In this document: piece by piece, positions 32,863 through 41,984 of the stretch | Layout: each line of letters opens with the position of its first letter | Numbering within the stretch: position 1 is the first letter of the stretch | Source: Chloroflexota bacterium | GTDB lineage: Bacteria > Chloroflexota > Dehalococcoidia > Lucifugimonadales > UBA3495 | Direction of reading: 5' to 3' | Length of the DNA: 48,751 nt | Assembly (NCBI GenBank): GCA_009837355.1 | Contig: VXTR01000083.1 | Span: 1-48,751, forward strand | Translations under genes and position numbers: made by a program | Notes under the pieces: model-generated | Databases searched by the model: none | What the model was told of the DNA's origin: nothing | Seen by the model: the letters and a program-made list of their open reading frames with translations, nothing else

Positions 32863-33321
32863 ATGTCCAGCATCGACCTGCACGGCAAGAACTGGACGGA
32901 AGCGCTGGCCGAGTTTATCGATTGCTACAATCGCGTCGTGCCATCGGGCAGCGCCGCGGCTGCGACGCTGGACGTGGTGCACGGTTACGGCTCAACCGGG
33001 GCAGGAGGGGTAATACGCACTCGGCTACGGGCCTTTCTGTCCAAGTATCCCCAGTGCCTGGAATATCAACCGGGCGAATCGGTTGACGGCAACCAGGGGC
33101 ACACACTGGTCAAGCCGATGCAACGCTTGCCCGATACCGGCGGGTTGCTGGCCGAACAGGTCTGGGAATACTGTGAAACGCCGCGCACGGTGAGCAAGAT
33201 CACCGGCAAGTTTCGCCGCCATGGCGACCCCCAAGTGCAACAGGCTATCCGTACGCTGGAACGGCAGGGCCGCCTGCGGACGGTAAGCAAGGGCCGGTTT
33301 AAAGAGTACGAAGCCGCGTGA
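32863..33321 (+). CDS. Smr domain protein with winged-helix-like tail
   Basis: A 152-residue protein. The N-terminal Smr domain (about 1-90) has SIDLHGKNW, VVHGYGSTGAGGVIR and LVKP. Smr domains cleave nucleic acids and act in ribosome rescue, mRNA decay or mismatch repair. The rest (about 92-152) looks like a winged helix with CETPRTVSKITGKFRR and QAIRTLERQGRLRTV. I have not seen this fusion described, but that is from memory only. The gene starts 6 bases after the HNH stop. It ends near the convergent holB gene. Confidence 0.75.
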   Translation: MSSIDLHGKNWTEALAEFIDCYNRVVPSGSAAAATLDVVHGYGSTGAGGVIRTRLRAFLSKYPQCLEYQPGESVDGNQGHTLVKPMQRLPDTGGLLAEQVWEYCETPRTVSKITGKFRRHGDPQVQQAIRTLERQGRLRTVSKGRFKEYEAA

Positions 33322-33335
33322 GTATGTCGGCGGGG

Positions 33336-34385
33336 CTATATGGTCGGTACGTCGAGCATCATGCACTCCAGAGCCAGGCGTGGGTTGGCGTTGGCATCGA
33401 GGGCAGCCAGAGTGGAGTGAATGCGGCGGAGCAGGGTGACGATTGCCGACGACGGGATGCCGGCGGCGAACTGTTCCAGCTCCTCAATACGGTCGGCATT
33501 CTGCACATGCTCCGGAACGCCTTCTTTGAGCAGCAACAGGTCGCGCCACCAGCCCTGCCAGAGATACAGCGTCTGGCGTACAGATTCCCGGTCGCCGGAA
33601 AAGGCGCTGCCAAGAGTATTGGCGTAGGCAAACCGCCGGTCCAGGGGGGCCGCGACCGATTCCACGATACGGTCCAGTTCCTCGGAGCGGGTGTCGAGCA
33701 TCGTGGGGTCGGCCAGGGCGTTGATGGCCCAGCCGGGGCAGCCTCGCGCCAGGCGCGCCAACCGGCTGGCGTGGTCCGGCTCGGCGCTGTGCTGCGATGC
33801 CAGATAATCCGCCAGCGCAGCGCCGGGCATCGGCCGCAGCGAAAGCAAGCGGCAGCGGGAGCGGATGGTGGGGAGGATGGCGTCCTCGGCGGTGGTGAGG
33901 AGCAGGAGCAGGACGCGCTCCGGCGGCTCTTCAAGGGTTTTCAGCAGGGCGTTGGCCGATTCGCTCTGCCCGGCCGACAGGGTTTCGGCTCCGTCGAAAA
34001 TGATGACCTTCCAGCCGCCCTCCACCGGAGTGACCGACAGGAAGTTTTCAGCCTCCCGCACCTGCTCAATGCTGATGCGGGTAGGCACGCGCGGGTCGCC
34101 GCCCACTGCCACGATATTGAGGTCGGCGTACACGCCGCGCCGAATGCGGGAGCAGGGTTCGCAGAGGCCACAAGGGCCGCCTCCGGCAGCAGCATCGGGA
34201 ACCATCAAGGCGGACAGCAGTCCGCTGGCTACAGGGCAGTTGACGGCGGCGGCCATGTCCAGGGCCAGGGTCATTTTGCCGACGTTGGGCGGGCCGGACA
34301 GCAGGTAGGCATGGCCCAAGCGCCCGGCTTGCAGGCTGGCGTCCAGCTGACGGAGCAGGTGGTCCTGACCAACGGTTTGCCACAT
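33336..34385 (-). CDS. holB: DNA polymerase III subunit delta prime
   Basis: A 349-residue clamp-loader AAA+ protein. The N-terminus has the Walker A-like GPPNVGKMT, the zinc motif CGLCEPCSRIRRG, Walker B-like VIIFDGAETL, the sensor region NALLKTLEEPP and SRCRLL. It is slightly longer than E. coli HolB. The ATG at 34385 (MWQTVGQDHLL) is preferred; a GTG at 34403 would overlap lysA by 11 bases and has no better ribosome site. lysA lies immediately upstream (7-base gap), so they are probably co-transcribed. Confidence 0.9.
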   Translation of the reverse strand: MWQTVGQDHLLRQLDASLQAGRLGHAYLLSGPPNVGKMTLALDMAAAVNCPVASGLLSALMVPDAAAGGGPCGLCEPCSRIRRGVYADLNIVAVGGDPRVPTRISIEQVREAENFLSVTPVEGGWKVIIFDGAETLSAGQSESANALLKTLEEPPERVLLLLLTTAEDAILPTIRSRCRLLSLRPMPGAALADYLASQHSAEPDHASRLARLARGCPGWAINALADPTMLDTRSEELDRIVESVAAPLDRRFAYANTLGSAFSGDRESVRQTLYLWQGWWRDLLLLKEGVPEHVQNADRIEELEQFAAGIPSSAIVTLLRRIHSTLAALDANANPRLALECMMLDVPTI

Positions 34386-34392
34386 AGCAGGG

Positions 34393-35706
34393 CTACAAGT
34401 CACAAAGCATCATGTCGGCGTAGGACTCGCGGCGGCGGATGAGGCGGCTCTCGCCGTTGTTCACCAGCACGATGGGCGGGCGAGGGTTCAGGTTGTAATT
34501 GCTGGCCATGGACGGGCAGTAAGCGCCGGCTGCCGGGATGGCGATCACGTCGCCGGCGGCTGGCGTGGGCAGCAGGATGTCCGAGGCGAGCACGTCGCCG
34601 GACTCGCAGTACTTGCCGGCGATGGTGACGGTGGCATCGGCTTCGGCCCCCGGCCGGTTGGCCGACAGCACTTCGTAGGATGCCTGGTACAGGGCGGGAC
34701 GGATGTTATCGCCCATGCCGCCGTCCACGCTGACGTAGGTGCGGATGCCCGGAATCTGCTTGATGGCGCCGATGCGGTAGAGGGCGACGCCGGCCGGCCC
34801 AATGATTGAGCGGCCCGGTTCGACAACCAGGCTGGGCTGCTCCATGCCCAACTCGGCGCAGGTTGCGGTGAGCGTGCTCACGATTGCCTCGGCGTAGTCG
34901 CTTGCGGCAGGGGGTTGGTCGTCCCGGGTATAGGCGATGGCGAACCCGCCGCCGGGGCTGAATTCCTGGAGGCGCAATCCCTGCTCTCGGAGGCCGGCAG
35001 CGAAACGCAGGACCAAGTCGGTGGCGGCCTGGTAGGGTTCCAGCTCAAAGATGGGCGAGCCCAGGTGAAAGTGCAGGCCAAGCAGGTTCAGATGGGGCGC
35101 AGAGATGGCCTGCAATATCGCGCGTTCCGCGTCGCCGGTCTGGATGGAGAAGCCGAACTTGGAGTCGATGATGCCGGTGGTCGTGTAGGCGTGGGTATGG
35201 GGGTCGATTCCCGGCGAAACGCGCACCAGGATGTCCTGCGTCTTTCCGGCGTCGGCGCAGATTTGTTCCAGCAGGTCAAGTTCGTGGAAACTGTCCACCA
35301 CCACTCGGCCAATGCCGGCGGAGACCGCTTCTTCAAGCTCGGCCGGCGTCTTGTTGTTGCCGTGGAAATACACCTTGTCCAGCGGGACGTCGCCGGCCTG
35401 GGCTACCGCGAGTTCACCGCCGGATACCACGTCCAAGCCCAGCCCTTCCTCGGCGAAAATACGGGCCAGGGCCGGGTTGATGTACGCCTTGGAGGCGTAC
35501 ACGGCCTGGGAGTTGGAGTAGCGGTGGGCGAAAGCGTCGGCGAATTGGCGGCAACGGGAGCGCAGCGTGGCTTCGTCCAGAACGTAAAGCGGCGTGCCGT
35601 ATTGCTCGGCCAAGTCAACGGCATCGCAGCCGCCGACGGTGAGGTGGCCGGCGGCGTTGGCGCTGGCGGTATCGGGGAATACGTGGGTGAGATGCGGGGG
35701 CAGCAT
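34393..35706 (-). CDS. lysA: Diaminopimelate decarboxylase
   Basis: A 437-residue PLP enzyme of fold type III that makes lysine from meso-diaminopimelate. Lys73 in VYASKAYINP binds the cofactor. The phosphate-binding motif SPGGGF, the substrate motif EPGRSI, HFHLGSP and the active-site Cys in CESGD are all present. The N-terminus carries a 20-residue polar extension. It ends 42 bases from the sat stop and starts the lysA-holB run. dapA is elsewhere in the window. Confidence 0.94.
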   Translation of the reverse strand: MLPPHLTHVFPDTASANAAGHLTVGGCDAVDLAEQYGTPLYVLDEATLRSRCRQFADAFAHRYSNSQAVYASKAYINPALARIFAEEGLGLDVVSGGELAVAQAGDVPLDKVYFHGNNKTPAELEEAVSAGIGRVVVDSFHELDLLEQICADAGKTQDILVRVSPGIDPHTHAYTTTGIIDSKFGFSIQTGDAERAILQAISAPHLNLLGLHFHLGSPIFELEPYQAATDLVLRFAAGLREQGLRLQEFSPGGGFAIAYTRDDQPPAASDYAEAIVSTLTATCAELGMEQPSLVVEPGRSIIGPAGVALYRIGAIKQIPGIRTYVSVDGGMGDNIRPALYQASYEVLSANRPGAEADATVTIAGKYCESGDVLASDILLPTPAAGDVIAIPAAGAYCPSMASNYNLNPRPPIVLVNNGESRLIRRRESYADMMLCDL

Positions 35707-35748
35707 TAGCAGGCTCCGGTGTTTGGTATCGAGTTTGCCGGCACTAAT

Positions 35749-36996
35749 TTAGCACATGAACGAGGGTGGAACAGTGAGGACGGGGGTGCGCTGGCGGAGG
35801 TACTGTTCGGTAACGAAGGGCGAGCCGAATCCGTATTGGTCGGCGCACTGACGCACTATTGCCAGGGTTTCGGCACGCAAGGTCTGGGGCGCCGGTTCGG
35901 AGCCGCCGTCGATGATGCTGCGGATGAGGCGTCCGGCGAGGTCCTGCTTGGCGTCAGGGTGGCCGCAGATTCCCTCGTAAGCGACGCCGTAGCAAGTTGG
36001 GCAGTACCACCATTCCAGAGTGAGCACCGACCGGATGCCGAGGTCGGGCAGCTGGCTGAAAATGTCGTGGGCGGCGTAGCGGTCGTAATAGTCGCCGACG
36101 CCGGCGTGGTCGCGGCCAAACATGTGATGAGTGCAGCCCAGGTTCTTGCGGACCAGGGCGTGGAACACAGCTTCACGGGGGCCCGCGTAGCGCATATCCC
36201 ACAACAGCGCGGTGGTGCGGTGAATGTCGTCGCGGAAGAAGCCTTGGGCGCGGAGGTTATCGTGGGCGAGGACAATGGCTTCGTCGATGTAGTCGCCGAT
36301 TTTCTTTTCACCGATAACGGCGCTGACCAGCACGCCGTCGGCCCCGGCCTCCATGAAGGCACCCTTCATCAGGTACTCGTGGCCGGAGTGGGGGACGTTG
36401 CGGGTCTGGTGGGCAACGGCGCGCTGCCAGCCGGCATCGGAGAGTTCGTCGCGGAGCTGGGCGGGGGTGCGCCAGTAGCGGTCAAAGGGCGGGCTGATGA
36501 CCGGCTGGCAAACGAGGGTGATGTCGCCGGCGACGAAACGGTCGGCGTAGGCGAGGGTGCGCTGTACGCCGGGGTGCGCCGGGTCAGTGGTGGCGTACAC
36601 ATGGCGGGCCAACTCGGTGAGGTCGGCGGCAAAAATGTCGGACACGTCCAGGGTGGCCAGGGGGTTGCCCTGGTGAGTGAGCAGGACGGTATCACCGACA
36701 GAGATGCCGGCTCGCTGCAATTCAGCCGAGGCAAGGTCGAGAACGATGGGAATGGGCCAGACGTAGCCATTGGTCAGTCGCATTGTTTGGGCAACTGAGG
36801 CCACGTCGTCGCTGCCCATGAAGCCGGTCAGGGGCGAGAAAAAGCCATAGGCGATGTTGACGCACTCGTGGGCAATTTGCTCGCGCACCCCGACGGTTGG
36901 CAGGCGGGCCAGCTCATTGGCATCCGGTCGGGGCCGCACACGCTGCACCAGAACGCCGCCGTGGGGGGAGAGGCTGTTGTCAACGCCAGTAGTCAT
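35749..36996 (-). CDS. sat: Sulfate adenylyltransferase (ATP sulfurylase)
   Basis: A 415-residue ATP-sulfurylase of the homo-oligomeric Sat type. The sulphate/ATP motif QTRN (197-200) with HSGH (203-206) and the later FGRDHAGVGDYY motif (about 302-313) are both intact. It activates sulphate to APS for assimilation, or works in reverse in some sulphur-oxidising pathways. No APS reductase, APS kinase or sulphite reductase gene is in the window. The predicted TGA-TACAAT promoter gives a start near the ATG. lysA follows 42 bases downstream. Confidence 0.93.
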   Translation of the reverse strand: MTTGVDNSLSPHGGVLVQRVRPRPDANELARLPTVGVREQIAHECVNIAYGFFSPLTGFMGSDDVASVAQTMRLTNGYVWPIPIVLDLASAELQRAGISVGDTVLLTHQGNPLATLDVSDIFAADLTELARHVYATTDPAHPGVQRTLAYADRFVAGDITLVCQPVISPPFDRYWRTPAQLRDELSDAGWQRAVAHQTRNVPHSGHEYLMKGAFMEAGADGVLVSAVIGEKKIGDYIDEAIVLAHDNLRAQGFFRDDIHRTTALLWDMRYAGPREAVFHALVRKNLGCTHHMFGRDHAGVGDYYDRYAAHDIFSQLPDLGIRSVLTLEWWYCPTCYGVAYEGICGHPDAKQDLAGRLIRSIIDGGSEPAPQTLRAETLAIVRQCADQYGFGSPFVTEQYLRQRTPVLTVPPSFMC

Positions 36997-37005
36997 AGCG
37001 TCGGC

Positions 37006-37014
37006 ATTGTATCA
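37006..37014 (-). promoter_or_regulatory. Extended -10 promoter of sat
   Basis: TGA-TACAAT on the minus strand, with the -10 ending 9 bases before the sat ATG. This predicts a leader of only about 2-3 bases. The hexamer TACAAT differs from consensus by one base. Confidence 0.5.
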
Positions 37015-37102
37015 CTGGCGTTGGCAATCCGCTGGGCTGTTTACGCCGTAATAGGACGCAAGCGATCGCGAATTTGATTGAAGGAACGAAGGGAGAAACG
37101 TT

Positions 37103-38902
37103 ATGAATTCGCCATCAAGAATCCGAACTGCGGCGATGACAGCCATTGCGTCGCTGGTAATCCTTACCGTCCTAGCCTGCGGAGGGTCGGAATACGTTGC
37201 GGCGCCGTCCGGACAGTCGCCCAGCGCGCCGGCGTCCAGTTCGTCGGCAACGTCAGGGACGACGGGGACTGCCAGCACGGCACAGCGCATCGCCGCGACG
37301 CGGGCCTCGACTCAATCAACAGCGCGCGACAAGGGTTCAGCGTCTCAGCAATCCCCGACGGCGGCGCCGGCTTCCGCCGCGACGGGGACAGCGGCATCGG
37401 CGATGTCGGCGCCGACCCCGGCAGCCAGGCAGGCACAAGCTCAAGGTCAGAGCGTCCCCGCTTCGGGTGGGCCGGTCATTCTGCCGGAATCGGGCGGCAC
37501 TGATAATCCGAACGACGGGGCATATCCGCTGACCTACTACGAGCACTACGGCGTCAACCCGTTTATTGATGCCGACGAGGATGCGCTATCCACCTTTGCA
37601 CTGGACGGGGACACAGCGTCTTACGAGATACTGAAACAGTATCTGCGCGACGGTTACCTGGTAGAGCCGGACGCGGTGCGAGTTGAGGAGTACGTGAACA
37701 GCCTGCCCCAGGGTTACGCGCCGGCCGACACCGCGCTGGGGCTACATCTGGACGCCGGCCCAGCCCCGTTTGGAGACGAAGGGTACAAACTGCTGCGGGT
37801 AGGAGTGAGCAATCCGGCGCCTACGGATGAGCGCGACCCGGTGTCGCTGATATTCGTGGTGGACGTGTCGGGTTCGATGGAGGCGGACAACCGTTTGGGA
37901 CTGGCCAAAGAGGTGATATACGGGATTTCCGAGCAGATGATACCCGGAGACCGGGCGGCTATCGTCACCTACGCCAATGACGTGCGCGTGGCCCGGGACT
38001 GGACTGACAGCGACGAGGCAAGGGAGATTTCCACCGCCGCCAAGCGGTTGCGCGCCGGCGGCAGCACTTACGCCGAGGCCGGCCTGACGCTGGGTTATAA
38101 CCTAGCCTCCGACGAGATGGAGCGAGGGCGGAAAGCGCGGCTGGTGCTGCTGTCCGACGGAGTGGCCAACGTGGGAGCCACCGGGCCGGATTCGATACTG
38201 AAAATCGTGGACGAATACGCCCAGCGCAACGCCACGTTGACGACTATCGGAGTCGGCATATCAGGAAATTACAACGACGTGCTGCTGGAAGTGCTGGCCA
38301 ACCGGGGCAACGGGACTTATCACTACCTGGCCAACCGGGACGCTACGGAACGGTTCCTGGCAGAAAGCGTGGCCGGCATTTTCACCGAGACGGCACGGGA
38401 CGCTCGCATCCAGGTTGAGTTCAACCCGGAGGTGGTGCGCAAGTACCGTCTAATCGGATACGAAAACCGCGCAGTGGCCGACGAGGATTTTCGTGACGAC
38501 TCGCTGGACTTCGGCGAAGTGGGTTTTGCCCGCGACGTGTCGGCATTGTACGAGCTGCGACTGTTCGATGACGCTGCGGTTGACGCAACGATGGCTACGG
38601 CGCGCTTGCGCTGGCGAGACCCGCAAAATCGGCAGGTCATCGAGTTATCTCAGGAAATCACCGCCGGCGAAGCGGCCGACGAGCTGTCCGAAACTGACGC
38701 ATATTTCCGCCAGACCGCCGCTGTCGCCGAGTTCGCCGAGCTGCTCCGCGAATCCTTCTGGGCACAGTGCAGCGACCTGGACGCCGTGCTGGAACTGTTG
38801 GACGGCGTGGAAGGCGAGCTGGGTGAGAACAGAAGCTACGGCGAGCTACGAGAACTGGTCATCAGCGCAGGTCGGCACTTCGAGCCGTATTGCAAGAATT
38901 GA
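37103..38902 (+). CDS. Lipoprotein with von Willebrand factor A domain
   Basis: A 599-residue secreted protein. The lipobox LTVLAC ends at Cys26. A Ser/Ala/Thr-rich linker (about 30-125) follows, then the YfbK-type N-terminal domain (about 140-200, with YEHYGVNPFIDADEDALSTF). Next is a von Willebrand A domain whose MIDAS motif DVSGS is at 254-258, followed by the Thr in GGSTYAEAG and Asp in LLSDGVANVG. The C-terminal third is a DUF3520-like beta domain. It probably binds a surface or matrix protein with Mg2+. GGAG precedes the ATG at 37103. Function unknown. Confidence 0.87.
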   Translation: MNSPSRIRTAAMTAIASLVILTVLACGGSEYVAAPSGQSPSAPASSSSATSGTTGTASTAQRIAATRASTQSTARDKGSASQQSPTAAPASAATGTAASAMSAPTPAARQAQAQGQSVPASGGPVILPESGGTDNPNDGAYPLTYYEHYGVNPFIDADEDALSTFALDGDTASYEILKQYLRDGYLVEPDAVRVEEYVNSLPQGYAPADTALGLHLDAGPAPFGDEGYKLLRVGVSNPAPTDERDPVSLIFVVDVSGSMEADNRLGLAKEVIYGISEQMIPGDRAAIVTYANDVRVARDWTDSDEAREISTAAKRLRAGGSTYAEAGLTLGYNLASDEMERGRKARLVLLSDGVANVGATGPDSILKIVDEYAQRNATLTTIGVGISGNYNDVLLEVLANRGNGTYHYLANRDATERFLAESVAGIFTETARDARIQVEFNPEVVRKYRLIGYENRAVADEDFRDDSLDFGEVGFARDVSALYELRLFDDAAVDATMATARLRWRDPQNRQVIELSQEITAGEAADELSETDAYFRQTAAVAEFAELLRESFWAQCSDLDAVLELLDGVEGELGENRSYGELRELVISAGRHFEPYCKN

Positions 38903-38926
38903 TGTCTGGGAGCAGTTCTCATCAAT

Positions 38927-38954
38927 GCAGGGGCGATCCATGGGTCGCCCCTGC
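38927..38954. terminator. 10-base-stem palindrome between convergent genes
   Basis: Perfect arms GCAGGGGCGA and TCGCCCCTGC around an 8-base loop that contains CCATGG. It lies in the 72-base gap where the von Willebrand lipoprotein gene and the crotonase gene converge. It may be a bidirectional terminator or a mobile palindromic unit; it has no T-tract. Confidence 0.5.
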
Positions 38955-38974
38955 AACGCATCGGTGTCTCGTGT

Positions 38975-39793
38975 TCAAGAGTCGCGATATTCGGCAGTAC
39001 GCTTTTCGCGGAAGGCAGTAACGCCCTCGGCGTGGTCTTGCGAAGTAAGGGTAATGGTCTCTCCGGCAGCGGCCATCTTCATGGCGGTTTCAAGGTCAAA
39101 TTCCAGTCCCTTGTAGAGCATCATTTTGGAGAGGCGGATGGCAATGGGCGGGCCGGCGGCGATGCGTTCCGCCATTGCCAAGGTGGTGGCTTCGAGTTCG
39201 TCCTCCGGCACCAGGCGATTGAGGAAGCCGAGGCGGTAGGCTTCTTCGGCTTCCAGGAAGTCGCCAGTGAACAGCATTTCGGCGGCGCGGCCCAGGCTGC
39301 CCAGGGTGCGGGGATAGAGCCAGGTGCCACCGAAGCCGGGGAAAAGGCCGATGCGGACGTAGGCGGACATGAAGCGGGAGCGGGGAGTGCCGATGCGGAT
39401 GTCGCAGGCACAGGCCAAATCCAAGCCGGCGCCGGTGGCGACGCCGTTGACCATGGCAATGACGGGTTTTTCGCAGCGCTGGACTCCTAGAATCATGTTC
39501 TGCGCCAATTGGAAGCTACGCCTAACTTCGTCGGCATTGCCGGAAGTCCAGCCTTCGCCAGAGCCGTTGGACGAGCCGCCCAGTTGGTTGAGGTCACCGC
39601 CGGCACAAAAGGCGCGGCCGGCTCCGGTGATAATGAGTACGCGGACGTTGGGATCAGCGTCGGCGTCGGCCACGGCACCGGCGATTTCGACCTGCATCTG
39701 GTCGTTGATGGCGTTGAGACGGTCGGGACGGTTGAGGGTGATGCGGGCGATGCCGGCATCGGTACGGTAGGTTATGAGTTCGTATTGAGACAT
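38975..39793 (-). CDS. Enoyl-CoA hydratase/isomerase family protein (second crotonase)
   Basis: A 272-residue crotonase. The oxyanion-hole motifs AFCAGGDL and NGVATGAGLDLA are intact. The active-site segment reads AYVRIGLFPGFGG, without the Glu of a true hydratase and more like PaaG-type isomerases. It is only a distant paralogue of the crotonase at 1642-2460. A GAGGAGGGG ribosome site precedes the ATG. It ends at a convergent gap and starts back-to-back with the second NYN gene. A catabolic CoA-ester role is likely; the substrate is unknown. Confidence 0.85.
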   Translation of the reverse strand: MSQYELITYRTDAGIARITLNRPDRLNAINDQMQVEIAGAVADADADPNVRVLIITGAGRAFCAGGDLNQLGGSSNGSGEGWTSGNADEVRRSFQLAQNMILGVQRCEKPVIAMVNGVATGAGLDLACACDIRIGTPRSRFMSAYVRIGLFPGFGGTWLYPRTLGSLGRAAEMLFTGDFLEAEEAYRLGFLNRLVPEDELEATTLAMAERIAAGPPIAIRLSKMMLYKGLEFDLETAMKMAAAGETITLTSQDHAEGVTAFREKRTAEYRDS

Positions 39794-39827
39794 TGAGCAG
39801 CCCCTCCTCGGCTGATTGCAGCGAATC

Positions 39828-39836
39828 AGTATAGCA
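39828..39836 (-). promoter_or_regulatory. Extended -10 promoter of the second crotonase gene
   Basis: TGC-TATACT on the minus strand, 34 bases before the ATG. The leader of about 28 bases contains the GAGGAGG ribosome site. It lies back-to-back with the NYN2 promoter, 23 bases apart. Confidence 0.5.
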
Positions 39837-39859
39837 CGGTGGAAGTCCGCCTTTTGGGT

Positions 39860-39865
39860 TATAAT
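39860..39865 (+). promoter_or_regulatory. TATAAT -10 of the second NYN gene
   Basis: A perfect TATAAT 40-49 bases before the likely start codon. It lies inside the longest possible reading frame (start at 39839), which argues that translation begins further downstream. Confidence 0.4.
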
Positions 39866-39904
39866 GCGGGTGGCTATCCGATTTACAATCCAGTGGGATA
39901 TGAG

Positions 39905-40768
39905 GTGACTGAATTGGAAGAGACCGGGAACGGTGTATTACTGGCAATAGACTGGGAGAATATCCGGCGGGGCGCTCAGCTGTATCAGAGAATCGTAACG
40001 CCGCAGACCTTGTATGAAGCGATGAAGGGCGTGGGCGAGGTGTTTGGCGAGGTTAAGGGCGGCAAGGCGTTTGGCGACTGGGGATTGCGGCCCGACGACG
40101 GCGCTGCGTTTAATGAGACCGGCATACAGCCTTACCAGGCGCCGCGCACCATGGCCGGGAAAGACCGCAGCGACCCGGCGATGCTGCTGGAAGTGTACGA
40201 CTGGCTGCGGGACCGGGAGGACTGCGGCGTAATCGTGCTGGCGTCGGGTGATTCGGATTTTCAGATACTGGTGGACAAGGCCAGGGACATGGGCCGGCGC
40301 ATCGTGCTGTGCGCGTTCAGCCAGTCGGTGGCGCGGGACATGCTGGCGGTAGCGCCGCTGTTTCCGCTGGAAGCCGAGCTGGGCATCCAGCTGGCGGAGC
40401 ACGGCGACGTGCCGGTGTCGGAGCACCAGGAAGCGGCGCTGCAGGACGTGATGCATGTATTCGTGCGAGAGATGGGGAAGCTGGAAAACCGGATGAACTT
40501 CGTGGGCTACAATATGCTGTGCAACCAGTGGATGCTGGACTGGGGGATGGCCTGGAACGAGTACGAGTGCCGGAAGCTGGTTGACCAGTGGATTTATGAT
40601 GAAATCATTGAACGGCACGACGTGTACAATCCCAACAACCCGCAATACCCCACCTCAGCGATTCGCCTGGTTCGTTCCAATGAGCTGGTGCGGGACGTGC
40701 TGGGATTGAACCGACCGGCCATCAGCAACCCGGTGGTTCCGGGAGAACCAACAGCAATTGAGTACTAA
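39905..40768 (+). CDS. NYN domain protein (second)
   Basis: A 287-residue protein with the NYN pattern: LLAIDWENIRRG at the start, later VLASGDSDFQILVDKARDMG with the conserved acidic pair. It is shorter than the NYN protein at 29287 and lacks its helical insertion, so the two are different subfamilies. The start is uncertain: GTG at 39905 is listed, but TTG at 39914, with a perfect GAGGTGA ribosome site 5 bases upstream, is equally good. thrC follows 12 bases after its stop. A link to threonine synthesis is not obvious. Confidence 0.8.
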   Translation: MTELEETGNGVLLAIDWENIRRGAQLYQRIVTPQTLYEAMKGVGEVFGEVKGGKAFGDWGLRPDDGAAFNETGIQPYQAPRTMAGKDRSDPAMLLEVYDWLRDREDCGVIVLASGDSDFQILVDKARDMGRRIVLCAFSQSVARDMLAVAPLFPLEAELGIQLAEHGDVPVSEHQEAALQDVMHVFVREMGKLENRMNFVGYNMLCNQWMLDWGMAWNEYECRKLVDQWIYDEIIERHDVYNPNNPQYPTSAIRLVRSNELVRDVLGLNRPAISNPVVPGEPTAIEY

Positions 40769-40780
40769 CGGGAGTACGGC

Positions 40781-41968
40781 ATGACGCGCTTCAGCTACAT
40801 TGACCACCTGGAATGCACCAATTGCGGCAGGAAGTTTCCGTATGACGGGCTGGCGTCGGTCTGCGAGTACTGCGGCAAAGTTCTGTTCGTGCGGTACGAC
40901 CTGGCGCGGCTGCGTCGGGAAGTACAGCGGTCGGATTTGGACCGCAGACCGGCGAATATGTGGCGGTTCAATGAACTGCTGCCGGTGGTGAATCCGGAGG
41001 CCGTCATTACGTTGGGCGAAGGGGGAACGCCACTGTTGGAGGCAGCGACCCTGGCCAAGGAGGTTGGCATACGCCGGCTGCTGGTCAAGGAAGAAGGGCT
41101 GAATCCGACGGGCACGTTCAAGGCACGGGGGATTGCGGCGGCCGTGTCAAAGGCTTGGGAGCAGGGCGCGCGGGGATTCACCATGCCGTCGGCGGGCAAC
41201 GCGGCCGGCGCGGCGGCGGCGTACTGCGCACGGGCCGGCACGCCGGTGAAGGTGTTCATGCCCCAAGACGCGCCGGTGGCAAACAAGAAAGAGTCCATCG
41301 TGGCCGGCTCGGAGTTGAACCTGGTGGAGGGTCTAATCAGCGACGCCGGGCGGATTGCAGTGGGCGTCGCCGCCGAGCAAGGGCTGTTTGACCTGTCCAC
41401 GTTGAAGGAACCTTGCCGGGCGGAAGGCAAGAAGACGATGGGGCTGGAAATCGCGCAGCAGTTGGGCTGGCGAATGCCGGACGTCATCGTGTACCCCACC
41501 GGGGGCGGGACCGGCATCATCGGGATGTACAAGGGGTTCCAAGAACTGCTGGAGCTGGGCTGGATAGAGGGCAAGCCGCCCCGCTTCTACGCGGTGCAGG
41601 CCGACGGGTGCCAACCCATCGTCAAGGCGTTTCAGGACGGGACGGACACGGCCGAGGCGTGGCAGAACGCGGCGACGAAAGCCGACGGGCTGCGGGTGCC
41701 GGGGCCGTTTGCCGACTACCTGATTTTGCAGGCGATACGGGAAACGGGCGGCGGCGCGCTGGCGGTCAGCGATGACGAGATGGTCGACGCGATGTACCGC
41801 ATGGCGACGCTGGAAGGCATCATTGCGTGTCCGGAGGGGGCGGCGACGCTGGTGGGACTGGAGCGGCTGATGGCCGACGGCAGCATCGGCGCCGACGAGG
41901 AAGTGGTGCTGCTCAACACCGGGTCGGGATACAAGTACCTGGACTTGCTGCGGGGGCCGGAGGAGTAA
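40781..41968 (+). CDS. thrC: Threonine synthase
   Basis: A 395-residue PLP enzyme of fold type II converting O-phosphohomoserine to threonine. The N-terminus has a zinc ribbon (CTNC at 12-15, CEYC at 28-31), typical of one class of threonine synthases. The PLP Lys114 is in PTGTFKARG. The GGGTG phosphate-binding loop (PTGGGTGII) and the substrate motif SAGNAAGA are intact. Cysteate synthase is a related alternative, but threonine synthase fits best. It follows the NYN gene by 12 bases and ends near the convergent IMPase gene. Confidence 0.88.
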   Translation: MTRFSYIDHLECTNCGRKFPYDGLASVCEYCGKVLFVRYDLARLRREVQRSDLDRRPANMWRFNELLPVVNPEAVITLGEGGTPLLEAATLAKEVGIRRLLVKEEGLNPTGTFKARGIAAAVSKAWEQGARGFTMPSAGNAAGAAAAYCARAGTPVKVFMPQDAPVANKKESIVAGSELNLVEGLISDAGRIAVGVAAEQGLFDLSTLKEPCRAEGKKTMGLEIAQQLGWRMPDVIVYPTGGGTGIIGMYKGFQELLELGWIEGKPPRFYAVQADGCQPIVKAFQDGTDTAEAWQNAATKADGLRVPGPFADYLILQAIRETGGGALAVSDDEMVDAMYRMATLEGIIACPEGAATLVGLERLMADGSIGADEEVVLLNTGSGYKYLDLLRGPEE

Positions 41969-41984
41969 GTCGGCGTCGAACGGG

